IMG/VR virus record: IMGVR_UViG_3300021961_000298
Span: 1 to 35,594 of that record
DNA: 35,594 nucleotides
Reading direction: 5' to 3' (one strand)
From: a virus
The notes beneath the pieces were generated by a model, which saw nothing but the letters and a program-made list of their open reading frames with translations, did no database searches and was not told the DNA's origin. Positions 8,740 through 16,325 of this stretch are shown piece after piece; the stretch's first letter is position 1; each line of letters opens with the position of its first letter. A program made the position numbers and the translations under genes.

Positions 8740-10359
8740 ATGGCAACATCAGAAAAGCTGTTATCGGTAGCGGGTGGCGAGAAGCCGAGCAAGATTGAAG
8801 CGAACAAGGAAGATAGCTCTGTGCAGGAAGTCGGTGGTCCGGAAACCACATGGTCCACAGCACAGTATGCGAATTACAAGTTCGATGCGGCCGTCGGCGT
8901 GTCTCCCGATTCTTCTATTCCGACCGAAGTGGATGCTGAAAAGGCAGACAAGCTCGAAGAAGCCGAAATGTGCCCCGCGTGCGGAAAAGAACCCTGCGAG
9001 TGCGCCTCACTCAAGGAAGTCGAGGACACTGAGAAGAAAGCCGACGAGTCGGGTGAACTGCCGGCGGTAACCGAAACCGACGACGAAGAGGCTCCTATTG
9101 CTCCGATGGCCGAGACGGATGTCGAAATCACTGACACGGCGGTTGCGGACGAATCCGAGGACGATACGATGGAACTCGATTTGGCCGACCTGATTGACGA
9201 CGAACAGGATGTCGTGGAACTCCCCTCGATGGATGATGCCGAAATGTCCGAAACGGACATGGTGCCGTCTGAAGAGGGTGACGACGACGAAGAAGAAGAG
9301 ATGTTCACTCCCGCTGAAGAAGGAAAAGTTTGGGAAGAGGATGATGTCGAGCCGGTGAAGGTAGACATGGAAGAAGAAGGCGAAGAAGAGAAGAAGGACG
9401 AACTCGCCGAAGAAGAGGGTGAGGAAGAGAAGAAGGACGAACTCGCCGAAGAAGACGGCGAAGAAGAGAAGAAAGACGACCTCACTGAAGAAGACGGCGA
9501 AGAAGAGAAGAAGGACGAACTCGCCGAAGAAGAGGGCGAAGACGGCGAAGAAGAGAAGAAGGACGAGAAGCCCATGGTCGAAGGCAAGCTCCGTCTCTCA
9601 TTCAAGACGGCTGAAGTCGCCAAGCTCTTTGAGAACAACAGCGTGTTGACGGAAGACGACAAGCGTCAGTCGCGTGTGCTGTTCGAGAGTGCCATCAAGT
9701 CGGTCGCCAAGCAACTCGGTCAGCAACTGCAAGAAGCGTATCAAGCACGGTTTGACGCCGCGAAGAAGCAGCACGAAGAGAAGGTCGCTGCACAGCTTGA
9801 TTCGTATCTGTCGTATGTGGTCGAGCAGTGGGCGAAGGACAACAAGGTGGGCCTCCAGAACCAGTTACGTAATCGCCTCACCGAGAGCTTCCTCGCGGGC
9901 TTCAAGAAGCTGTGTGTGGAACACTACGTGGAAGTGCCTGAGTCAAAGGTGAACGTGGTGGAAGCACTGGCGAAGAATGTCAAGACCTTGAAGACGAAGT
10001 TGAAGAATGCCGAAGCACAAAACGTGAAGCTGCATGAAGAGTCAAAGAATGCAGTGACGCGCGAGCGCCTCGCATTGAAGAAGGAACACAAGGCGCGATT
10101 GATTGCAGAAGCCGCAGCCGCGGTGACCGCATCAGATCGTGGCGAATTCGTTCAGCGTGCGCAGACCGTCAAGTTTGCGACGACGAAGGAATTCAAGAAG
10201 GACTTGATTGCTTTGAGGGAGCAGTACTTTGGGGCCAAGAAGTCGGTTGAGCGATCGACGACCGAGCCCGTTGCTGCCCCGATCTTTGAGTCAAAGCAAG
10301 CGCAAACGAGTGTAGACACCTACATGAAGGTTGCAGATCGACTCACACGGCAGTCATAA
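8740..10359 (+). CDS. 22: Major prohead scaffold protein (gp22-like) with acidic repeats
   Basis: The internal scaffold round which the gp23 shell assembles, normally degraded by gp21. At 539 aa it is twice the length of T4 gp22 (269 aa). The C-terminal half (from about 285) is the family core: predicted coiled coil with LDSYLSYVVEQWAKDN, FLAGFKKLCVEHYVEVPE and a long Lys/Glu/Ala helix. The N-terminal half is an acidic extension. It holds a Cys cluster, CPACGKEPCEC (about residues 78-88), and four and a half tandem 13-residue EEEGEEEKKDELA units. The long reverse-strand Ser-rich frame opposite is an artefact of this composition. Confidence 0.93.
   Translation: MATSEKLLSVAGGEKPSKIEANKEDSSVQEVGGPETTWSTAQYANYKFDAAVGVSPDSSIPTEVDAEKADKLEEAEMCPACGKEPCECASLKEVEDTEKKADESGELPAVTETDDEEAPIAPMAETDVEITDTAVADESEDDTMELDLADLIDDEQDVVELPSMDDAEMSETDMVPSEEGDDDEEEEMFTPAEEGKVWEEDDVEPVKVDMEEEGEEEKKDELAEEEGEEEKKDELAEEDGEEEKKDDLTEEDGEEEKKDELAEEEGEDGEEEKKDEKPMVEGKLRLSFKTAEVAKLFENNSVLTEDDKRQSRVLFESAIKSVAKQLGQQLQEAYQARFDAAKKQHEEKVAAQLDSYLSYVVEQWAKDNKVGLQNQLRNRLTESFLAGFKKLCVEHYVEVPESKVNVVEALAKNVKTLKTKLKNAEAQNVKLHEESKNAVTRERLALKKEHKARLIAEAAAAVTASDRGEFVQRAQTVKFATTKEFKKDLIALREQYFGAKKSVERSTTEPVAAPIFESKQAQTSVDTYMKVADRLTRQS
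9370..9573 (+). repeat. Acidic 39-bp tandem repeat inside gp22
   Basis: Four 39-bp units (9370-9408, 9409-9447, 9448-9486, 9487-9525) and a partial fifth encode EEEGEEEKKDELA with minor changes. The unit keeps the reading frame. Confidence 0.9.
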
Positions 10360-10402
10360 ACGCTCATAACCATTAACCAAACACTTACTAGGAGAAATAG
10401 AA

Positions 10403-11743
10403 ATGTCAATTCTGAAGGCTAATCTCGAAAAGAAGTGGGCACCCCTGCTCGATCATCAGGGCATGCCCGCAATCAAGGACCAGTACCGTCGTGCAGTGAC
10501 GGCCGTGGTGCTTGAGAACCAAGAGCGCGAAGCTCGCAAGGCCGCGGGTATCACGGGCGACCTCCTCACGGAGTCGGTTCCCACGATGTCCGCCGGCACG
10601 GGCGGTTTCGGCGCCGGTGCAACGGCAACGGGTCCGGTGGCGGGTTTCGATCCGATTCTCATCGCGCTCGTGCGTCGTTCGATGCCGAACCTGATTGCGT
10701 ATGATATCTGCGGTGTCCAGCCGATGTCTGGTCCCACGGGTCTCATCTTCGCAATGCGTTCACGTTACGGCACACAGTCCGGTGACGAGGCGTTCTACGG
10801 TGAATCGAACACCGCGTGGTCCGCAGCGGGTCAGGGTGGTACGCACAGTGCCAACGCGAACCCGTTTGGTTCACTCACCACGTCCACGGGCGCGAACACC
10901 GCGTTCGGTGAGTCGCTTGGTGTGGCGAACAGCACGGGTGGTCTCCAGGCAACCAACGCAATTCCGCAGATGGCATTCAGCATTGAGAAGGTCACCGCAA
11001 CCGCAGTGACACGCGCCCTCAAGGCTGAGTACTCAGTGGAAATCGCGCAAGACCTGAAGGCGATCCACAACCTCGACGCAGAGACCGAACTCGCGAACAT
11101 TCTCTCGGCTGAAATCCTCGCGGAAATCAACCGTGAAGTGATTCGTAGCATCGGCATCTCGGCGGCGAACGGTGCGTCACAGACGGCGACACAGGGCACC
11201 TTCGACCTCGACGTGGACAGCAACGGTCGCTGGTCAGTCGAGAAGTTCAAGGGTCTGTTCTTCCAGATCGAGCGTGAAGCGAACGCCATTGCCAAGACAA
11301 CCCGTCGCGGCCGTGGTAACATCATCATCACCTCGTCGGATGTCGCGTCGGCTCTCGTGGCTGCGGGCGTGCTGGACTACACTCCGGCAATGCAGGCAGA
11401 CCTCGCGGTGGACGACACCAGCAACACGTTCGCTGGTACCCTGATGGGTCGCTACAAGGTGTATGTGGATCCGTATGCTCCGACTGGTGCAACGTCCGAA
11501 TACTTCGTGGTCGGCTACAAGGGCACCTCGCCCTACGATGCGGGTCTGTTCTACTGCCCGTACGTGCCGCTTCAGATGTATCGTGCGGTTGACCCCAATA
11601 GTTTTGTCCCGAAAATCGGATTTAAGACCCGCTACGCGCTGGTTGCGAACCCGTTCTCGGGTGGGGCGGCGCAGTCGGATGGTACCATCACGGCGGACTC
11701 GAACGTATACTACCGGAAAGTTAAGGTAAACAATTTATTTTAG
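10403..11743 (+). CDS. 23: Major capsid protein (gp23-like)
   Basis: The HK97-fold shell subunit. It is 446 aa, shorter than T4 gp23 (521 aa). The N-terminal pro-region ends at DLLTE, matching the gp21 cleavage rule (Leu/Ile-x-Glu), so maturation is predicted after Glu57. Family marks are FDPILIALVRRSMPNLIAYDICGVQPMSGPTGLIFAMRSRYG near 85-125, YSVEIAQDLKAIHNLDAETELANILSAEI, the NIIITSSDVASALVAAG stretch, and KVYVDPYAP...GYKGTSPYDAGLFYCPYVPLQMYRAV near the C-terminus. AGGAGAAA precedes the ATG. It is GC-rich with uniform codon use, as for a highly expressed gene. Confidence 0.97.
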   Translation: MSILKANLEKKWAPLLDHQGMPAIKDQYRRAVTAVVLENQEREARKAAGITGDLLTESVPTMSAGTGGFGAGATATGPVAGFDPILIALVRRSMPNLIAYDICGVQPMSGPTGLIFAMRSRYGTQSGDEAFYGESNTAWSAAGQGGTHSANANPFGSLTTSTGANTAFGESLGVANSTGGLQATNAIPQMAFSIEKVTATAVTRALKAEYSVEIAQDLKAIHNLDAETELANILSAEILAEINREVIRSIGISAANGASQTATQGTFDLDVDSNGRWSVEKFKGLFFQIEREANAIAKTTRRGRGNIIITSSDVASALVAAGVLDYTPAMQADLAVDDTSNTFAGTLMGRYKVYVDPYAPTGATSEYFVVGYKGTSPYDAGLFYCPYVPLQMYRAVDPNSFVPKIGFKTRYALVANPFSGGAAQSDGTITADSNVYYRKVKVNNLF

Positions 11744-11750
11744 CATTTGA

Positions 11751-11768
11751 CCTAATAGCGATATTAGG
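11751..11768 (+). other. Small perfect hairpin after gp23
   Basis: CCTAATA (11751-11757) pairs with TATTAGG (11762-11768) round a GCGA tetraloop. It has no T-run, so it is not a terminator by itself; it could protect the 3' end of the gp23 mRNA or pause polymerase before the terminator downstream. Confidence 0.45.
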
Positions 11769-11790
11769 TTCTGCTAGAGTAAAGGATGGG

Positions 11791-11824
11791 AGAGGGGCAG
11801 GAGCAATCCTGCCCCTTTCTTTTT
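11791..11824 (+). terminator. Strong intrinsic terminator after gp23
   Basis: GGGGCAGGA (11794-11802) pairs perfectly with TCCTGCCCC (11807-11815) round GCAA, followed by TTTCTTTTT. It isolates the capsid gene from the HNH gene downstream. Confidence 0.92.
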
Positions 11825-11825
11825 A

Positions 11826-11832
11826 CTAAATA
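11826..11832 (+). promoter_or_regulatory. Late promoter motif CTAAATA before the HNH gene
   Basis: The motif follows the gp23 terminator directly, 17 bases before the endonuclease ATG, with AAAGAGG as ribosome site. Confidence 0.5.
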
Positions 11833-11849
11833 TAAAAGAGGTTTCGCAT

Positions 11850-12536
11850 ATGTCTACTCATCATTGGCACCACATTATCCCGAAGCACGCCGGCGGCACA
11901 GACGACTCAAGTAATTTGGTTCGATTGACTGTCGCAGAGCACGCCGAAGCACATCGTCTTCTCTGGGAGCAGCACGGGAGACCCGAGGATAAACTCGCAT
12001 GGCTCTTGCTCGCAGGAAAGACTGACGAAGCCGAGTCCGCACGGATAGAATTGGCGAGACATGTGCAGAAACGGCGATGGAAAAAGCCGGGTGCGCGACA
12101 AGCACAGTCTGAGCGTATGAAAGGAAACGCGTTTGCTGTAGGTCATGAATGGACTCCCACCGAAGAAACCAAGCAACGAATATCTGTCGCACAAAAGGAA
12201 CGGTACGAACAACATCCGCATCTGCGTATTCGAGCCGCCCATACCGAAGAAACCAAACGGAAGATCAGTGAAAGCAAACGAAACAATCCGTATCGTCATT
12301 CCACGGAAGTAATACAACAAATTGCGGATAAGCGTCGAGGCAAACCTCAAACCGACCATCAGAAGCAACGCGCACGAGAGGCCAACGCCGCGCAGTGGGA
12401 GGTTATCACTCCGACCGGTGAAACCCTCATCATCACGAACCTTCGTCAATACTGCTTAGAGCACCATCTCAGCCAAGGAAATCTGGTCACCCACGGCCAC
12501 ACCAAAGGCTATCGTGCGACCAAACGCCCTACCTAA
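11850..12536 (+). CDS. HNH homing endonuclease with NUMOD3 motif
   Basis: A free-standing mobile endonuclease of 228 aa between capsid and tail genes. The HNH site is at the N-terminus: HHIIPKHAGGTDDSSNLVRL followed by EHAEAH, giving His-His, Asn and His in the usual spacing. DNA-binding parts follow: NUMOD3-like HTEETKRKISESKRNNP (about 130-146) with a weaker copy before it, and a C-terminal WEVITPTGETLIITNL...YCLEH segment common at the end of phage HNH enzymes. It is expected to cut an unoccupied allele nearby and spread its own gene; the target is not visible here. Confidence 0.9.
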   Translation: MSTHHWHHIIPKHAGGTDDSSNLVRLTVAEHAEAHRLLWEQHGRPEDKLAWLLLAGKTDEAESARIELARHVQKRRWKKPGARQAQSERMKGNAFAVGHEWTPTEETKQRISVAQKERYEQHPHLRIRAAHTEETKRKISESKRNNPYRHSTEVIQQIADKRRGKPQTDHQKQRAREANAAQWEVITPTGETLIITNLRQYCLEHHLSQGNLVTHGHTKGYRATKRPT

Positions 12537-12539
12537 ATA
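12533..12539 (+). promoter_or_regulatory. Late promoter motif CTAAATA abutting the next start codon
   Basis: CTAAATA overlaps the end of the HNH gene and ends 5 bases before the ATG at 12545, which is where a T4-type late transcript would begin. No ribosome site is visible. Confidence 0.6.
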
Positions 12540-12544
12540 TACCT

Positions 12545-13120
12545 ATGAGCAATCTCTCACTTCCCGCCGACACATTCAATATTTTTCCGCTTGACCCGAC
12601 CAATCATGTCATGCAGTTTTCACGACTGCCCATGACAACATTTGTGGTGCAGGAAGTAAGTCTGCCCGGTGTGACTGCACGGCCCTCAACCGTCAATGGG
12701 CCCGGCATGATGATACATCACCTCGCAGACAAACTCGTGTATGAACCGCTGACGGTCACGTTTATGATGGACGAAGAACTGCGCGCCTGGCGCGAACTCT
12801 ATGCGTGGTTACTGGGAGCGACGGGTGGATATGACCGCAGCGTTATTGTGGCCGAATTTATCGACGAACAGATCAATTATGTCTGGCCAGAAAAAGCCCA
12901 ATATCGTCAGGATATGGCCGCTCGCACGACTGCCGCGCTCACGATTATCAACCCCGCCAAAATTCCGATGTTGCGGGTCGTGTTCAACAATCTCTATATT
13001 ACAGGGCTGAGTGCGTTGTCGTTCTCGACCAAAGAAACCGATACGATTTCGAGCACGATGAGTTGCACCGCCACGTTTGAGTATGATTGGTATTCGGTCG
13101 TGGAATATCGGCGCGCGTAA
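12545..13120 (+). CDS. Tail tube-fold virion protein (third gp19-like protein)
   Basis: The protein is 191 aa. It has the pattern of gp19-fold phage tail proteins: FSRLPMTTFVVQEVSLPGVTA, then DKLVYEPLTVTFMMDEELRAWRELYAWLLG, MLRVVFNNLYITGLSALSFSTKE and a C-terminal SCTATFEYDWYSVV strand. Similarity to the two gp19 genes upstream is in layout more than in residues. It may form a ring at the tail end or baseplate. The start is fixed by the abutting promoter motif; initiation may be leaderless. Confidence 0.7.
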   Translation: MSNLSLPADTFNIFPLDPTNHVMQFSRLPMTTFVVQEVSLPGVTARPSTVNGPGMMIHHLADKLVYEPLTVTFMMDEELRAWRELYAWLLGATGGYDRSVIVAEFIDEQINYVWPEKAQYRQDMAARTTAALTIINPAKIPMLRVVFNNLYITGLSALSFSTKETDTISSTMSCTATFEYDWYSVVEYRRA

Positions 13121-13179
13121 CACACGATCAATGCCGGCATTTGTATGCGGCAATACTTGTCAATTCATAAGTAATAGGA

Positions 13180-13185
13180 TATACT
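13180..13185 (+). promoter_or_regulatory. Sigma70-type -10 box TATACT before the lipoprotein gene
   Basis: GGATATACT stands 7 bases before the ATG at 13193. A start 7 bases after the -10 box would place the transcript at the start codon. No convincing -35 is visible. Confidence 0.45.
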
Positions 13186-13192
13186 CGCACAT

Positions 13193-13537
13193 ATGAAAAA
13201 GTTGTGTATTGTCGCCATCCTATTCGTCGTATCAGCAACCCTCACGGGGTGTGCGTCTGTGGGTGCAACCATGCGAGGCGCCCTCCACGGGGCCGGCACT
13301 GGTGCCATTATTGGGGCGGCCGTAGGAGCGGTGACTGCCACCGATGCCGAAATATATGCCCCAGTGATGTTCCCGTATAGTTACATTGACTATGGGGAGT
13401 ACGCGAACTCCAGATACGCCGTACGATACCCGTCATGCCGGTTTATACCCCCAACACCCGTGTACTATCCCGATGGCACAATACTGTGGATGACGCCTCC
13501 CACCGACCCACGATGCTATATGAGAACACCACGGTAA
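13193..13537 (+). CDS. Small lipoprotein with glycine-zipper segment
   Basis: The protein is 114 aa. It has a lipoprotein signal peptide: MKK, a hydrophobic core (LCIVAILFVVSATL) and a lipobox LTGC with the acceptor Cys at residue 19. Residues about 27-48 (MRGALHGAGTGAIIGAAVGAV) are a Gly-zipper like those in small bacterial envelope lipoproteins. The rest is Tyr/Pro rich (YSYIDYGEY..., PTPVYYPDGT). It is probably anchored in the host envelope. Possible roles are superinfection exclusion or lysis help, but nothing in the sequence decides this. It may be of bacterial origin. A -10 box lies 7 bases before the ATG. Confidence 0.75.
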   Translation: MKKLCIVAILFVVSATLTGCASVGATMRGALHGAGTGAIIGAAVGAVTATDAEIYAPVMFPYSYIDYGEYANSRYAVRYPSCRFIPPTPVYYPDGTILWMTPPTDPRCYMRTPR

Positions 13538-13564
13538 ACATGCTATCCAATGGTCATACTGTGA

Positions 13565-13570
13565 TATACT
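13565..13570 (+). promoter_or_regulatory. Extended -10 promoter TGATATACT before uvsY
   Basis: TGTGATATACT carries the TGn extension and TATACT box. It lies 8 bases before the uvsY ATG, giving a leader of about 2 bases. The same string precedes the methyltransferase gene at 25364. Confidence 0.55.
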
Positions 13571-13578
13571 AATGCGCT

Positions 13579-14013
13579 ATGACTCTGGATGCACTGCATA
13601 CCACATGGGCCGCGGATGCCCAACTCGACTTTTCGCGACCTGATGCCGAACTGCGCAACATTCCACTGCTCCATTCCAAGTATTGGCAAATATATACGAC
13701 GGAACGGCAGCGTTATGTGGTCGTCAAACAAGAGCACGACGCCTTGAAACGCGCAAAAACGGATTGGTATACGGGTCGAATGAGCGATGACGAACTCAAG
13801 GAACGGGGCTGGGCCCCGCAGGGGCTGCGGATCGTGCGGCAAGAAGCGGATTCATATCTATCGGCCGACCCCGACCTCTCCCTCCTATCGGGAAAACTCG
13901 AAACGCAAAAAATGAAGCTTGACTTGATCGAGGACATTATCAAGCAAATCAATAACAGAAATTTTATTCTTCGCAATTATATCGAATACCTTCGATTCTC
14001 ACAGGGAGCCTAG
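13579..14013 (+). CDS. uvsY: Recombination mediator UvsY
   Basis: In T4, UvsY loads the UvsX recombinase on single-stranded DNA coated with gp32. The protein is 144 aa, against 137 in T4. Shared features are LHSKYWQIYTTERQRYVVVKQEHDALKRAKTDWYTGRMSDDEL (T4 has LYSKW and KARLDYYSGRGDGDE at the same places), then YLSADPDLSLLSGKLETQK and the C-terminal helix IIKQINNRNFILRNYIEYLRF. The paired helices suit a coiled-coil oligomer. No UvsX is in the window. Translation probably starts almost at the 5' end of its mRNA. Confidence 0.92.
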   Translation: MTLDALHTTWAADAQLDFSRPDAELRNIPLLHSKYWQIYTTERQRYVVVKQEHDALKRAKTDWYTGRMSDDELKERGWAPQGLRIVRQEADSYLSADPDLSLLSGKLETQKMKLDLIEDIIKQINNRNFILRNYIEYLRFSQGA

Positions 14014-14014
14014 C

Positions 14015-15349
14015 ATGAGCCTCGATGTGAAACCGCTTGGTATGCCGCGTAAAACGACCAGAATTCTGGTCTATCCAAATATTACGTTTGCGAAAGATAT
14101 CACCAAAGATTCGTTCGTGCAGTATTTGTATACGGTCATTCGTCATCTCAATACCTTACGCGATGACCTGTTCTTCACCATCTGGATGCCAGAACCTGTC
14201 GCCTCTCTGGATTTTCCAAATACCAAACAAGTGCTCTGGCCGCTCCCTACACACGCACCCGCGATGCGCGTTCACTTTGATGTCGAAGCGGCGAAGAAAC
14301 GGCTCTCACATCACGAAGATATCGATCTGGTCTGGTCGCATCTCCCCGAAGCCACCCACGCCCTCTATGCGACCATGATGAACCTTACGCATCATCGCCC
14401 CAAGTTCTTTGGGTATGCGCATTGGTTCGATGTGGCGCAGACCGCGACATGGGATGGTGCGAGTTTTCGGGAGAACATCAGCGGCATTCTCCACATGGAT
14501 CGCTGTTATCTCAATACCGACGCACAAAAACGATTGGTCATAGCCGAAGCTGCGAACACCTTCAGTGCTGCGGTGTGTGCGCGGCTCGACCAGACGCTCG
14601 TCGCTCAAGCCCTCGGTGTACCGTCTGAGTTGATTGTGGACGCCCCCATCCACGAGACCGCAAAGGTCATCGTCTATAACCACCGTCCAGACCCCTACAA
14701 GGACTTCCCCGCGTTTCTCAAAGCGATGCGAGACCTGCGCACACAGCGTCAGGATTTTACCGTGTGGATTCCGCTGCTCGATACGGCACCAGAGCCGTGG
14801 ATTGTGACGGACAAGGCGGATAAAGCAACGTATTATCAACGGTTGCGAGAATGTCGCGTGGCCGTCGCACCCAAGCAAACCTATGCGGGGTGGTCGCTCT
14901 CGGCTACTGATGCCATGATGAACGGGTGTCCGGTGATTTTTTATGATGCCGACTACTACAAGGAGTTGCATCCGACGGCGGACACATTCACGCACTGGAG
15001 TGATGCAAACGTCCTGCTTCATCGCTACTTGGATGATGAGACCTACCGTAACACGCGGGCGACAGAAGCGATTACTCAGGCGAGAAATCTTTCGACCGAG
15101 CAGCGCGTCGCAGAAATGAGTACGTATATTACGAATCTGATCACGACACTGCCGAGCCGGGATTCGGCGACCGTGCATCAGTTGGTGCACCTCATTCGTG
15201 CGAACGGTGCGATGACCAAGTCGGAGATAATGAAAACGTTGTCATGGGGTCGCGGCATTTCGTGGACGCCATACCGGCGTGCCTTGTTGCAGCATCCGAA
15301 TATTTTCGATACGGTGGGGGCAGACAGCATCTATCAGTGGGTAGACTGA
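14015..15349 (+). CDS. GT-B glycosyltransferase with C-terminal winged-helix-like tail
   Basis: The protein is 444 aa. The second half of the GT-B fold is clear: KVIVYNHRPDPYKDFPAFLKAM, FTVWIPLLD, then YYQRLRECRVAVAPKQTYAGWSLSATDAMMNGCPVIFYD, the nucleotide-sugar site of family 4-type transferases (an E-x7-E-like position is altered to S-x-T-D). The last 60 residues (from VHQLVHLIRANGAMTKSEIM) look like a winged helix and end YQWVD. The target could be phage DNA, a virion protein or host polysaccharide; the sequence does not say. AGGGAG precedes the ATG, one base after the uvsY stop, so the two are co-transcribed. Confidence 0.75.
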   Translation: MSLDVKPLGMPRKTTRILVYPNITFAKDITKDSFVQYLYTVIRHLNTLRDDLFFTIWMPEPVASLDFPNTKQVLWPLPTHAPAMRVHFDVEAAKKRLSHHEDIDLVWSHLPEATHALYATMMNLTHHRPKFFGYAHWFDVAQTATWDGASFRENISGILHMDRCYLNTDAQKRLVIAEAANTFSAAVCARLDQTLVAQALGVPSELIVDAPIHETAKVIVYNHRPDPYKDFPAFLKAMRDLRTQRQDFTVWIPLLDTAPEPWIVTDKADKATYYQRLRECRVAVAPKQTYAGWSLSATDAMMNGCPVIFYDADYYKELHPTADTFTHWSDANVLLHRYLDDETYRNTRATEAITQARNLSTEQRVAEMSTYITNLITTLPSRDSATVHQLVHLIRANGAMTKSEIMKTLSWGRGISWTPYRRALLQHPNIFDTVGADSIYQWVD

Positions 15350-15354
15350 AAATG

Positions 15355-15361
15355 CTAAATA
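15355..15361 (+). promoter_or_regulatory. Late promoter motif CTAAATA before the GIY-YIG gene
   Basis: CTAAATA lies 5 bases after the glycosyltransferase stop. The transcript would start just before the stem-loop at 15372 and so carry it in its leader. Confidence 0.55.
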
Positions 15362-15371
15362 ATAGTAGAGC

Positions 15372-15404
15372 GGGCAAGCATGAGGCTGAAACTCACACTT
15401 GCCC
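15372..15404 (+). other. Stem-loop in the leader of the GIY-YIG gene
   Basis: GGGCAAG (15372-15378) pairs with CTTGCCC (15398-15404); after a symmetric CA/CA internal loop, TGAG (15381-15384) pairs with CTCA (15392-15395) round GCTGAAA. No T-run follows, so this is not a plain terminator. It may control the endonuclease at RNA level, as leader hairpins do for T4 homing endonucleases. Confidence 0.6.
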
Positions 15405-15434
15405 TAAACGCTAACAACCTTCGTGGAGGCCGTT

Positions 15435-16325
15435 ATGTCTGCTATTATTTATCTCCTCACCAATACCGTCAACGGAAAACAATATGTGGGACAGACCAGT
15501 TATGGGCTGGAAAAGCGGTGGCGCGAGCATTGCCAGGATGCTCGACGTGGGTTCCCGCGATACCTGTATAACGCCATCCGTAAATACGGCCCTGATGCGT
15601 TTACTTACGAGATATTGGAGCACACGACCATCGAGGATGTGAATGCTCGTGAAACCTATTGGATATCGGAACTGAAGACATTGGAGCACGGCTACAATAT
15701 GACGGAGGGCGGGGGAGGCGTGAGAGGATGGGTGCCGAGTGAAGATACACGCGCGAAGATGAGCGCGGCCAAGACTGGCAAGACCTTCTCGGCCGAGACC
15801 CGAGCGAAGTTGCGTGCGGCCTTGACTGGCAAGACCCACTCCGCAGAGACACGAGCGAAGATGAGTGCGGCTCGGTCGGGAGAGAACAATCCGAACTATG
15901 GCAAGACCCACTCAGCCGAAACCCGAGCGAAACTGAGCGCGGCGAATATTGGCAAGAAACTCTCAGCCAAAACCCGAGCGAAGATGCGTGCGGCCCTGTC
16001 GGGAGAGAACAATCCGTTCTATGGCAAGACCCACTCAGCCGAAACCCGAGCGAAGTTGCGTGCGGCCCTGTCGGGAGAGAACCATCCGAACTATGGCAAG
16101 ACCCACTCAGCCGAAACCCGAGCGAAGATGCGTGCGGCCCAGACTGGCAAGACCTTCTCAGCCGAGACCCGAGCGAAGTTGCGTGCGGCCAAGTCGGGAG
16201 AGAACAATCCGTTCTATGGCAAGAAACTCTCCCCCGAATCCATCGCCAAACGCACCGCCACTCGCAAACTCCGTGCTCGTATGAAACGCATTGTTGCCCC
16301 CGAGGCCAGCATCTATGTCTGCTGA
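15435..16325 (+). CDS. GIY-YIG homing endonuclease with NUMOD3 array
   Basis: The protein is 296 aa. The N-terminal nuclease has IIYLL (GIY position, Tyr6), QYVGQ (YIG position, Tyr17), Arg28 in LEKRWREH and the metal-binding Glu73 in ARETYWI. From residue 102 a run of nine NUMOD3-like units fills nearly all of the rest and ends in a basic tail. ATG at 15435 is chosen over GTG at 15423 because GGAGG lies 5 bases before it and the domain starts there. The gene overlaps the start of uvsW by 11 bases, so uvsW translation may be coupled to it. Confidence 0.92.
   Translation: MSAIIYLLTNTVNGKQYVGQTSYGLEKRWREHCQDARRGFPRYLYNAIRKYGPDAFTYEILEHTTIEDVNARETYWISELKTLEHGYNMTEGGGGVRGWVPSEDTRAKMSAAKTGKTFSAETRAKLRAALTGKTHSAETRAKMSAARSGENNPNYGKTHSAETRAKLSAANIGKKLSAKTRAKMRAALSGENNPFYGKTHSAETRAKLRAALSGENHPNYGKTHSAETRAKMRAAQTGKTFSAETRAKLRAAKSGENNPFYGKKLSPESIAKRTATRKLRARMKRIVAPEASIYVC
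15738..16271 (+). repeat. NUMOD3 tandem array (17- and 24-residue units)
   Basis: Eight units beginning S-A/E-x-TRAK and one degenerate last unit are arranged head to tail. Short units are 17 residues (51 bp). Long ones add ENNPxYG to reach 24 residues (72 bp). The order is short, short, long, short, long, long, short, long, then the degenerate end. Confidence 0.9.

Noticed and set aside
8874-9662. 262-aa Ser-rich frame on the minus strand opposite gp22
   Set aside because: It mirrors the GAA/GAG/GAC codons of the acidic repeats; Ser-only composition and no start signals.
13130-13141. Perfect palindrome AATGCCGGCATT after the third tube-like gene
   Set aside because: Too short and without loop or T-run to be a terminator; no second copy seen to suggest an operator.
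15738-16271. Repeat array resembling a CRISPR
   Set aside because: Repeats are contiguous, in frame and encode NUMOD3 units; there are no unique spacers.
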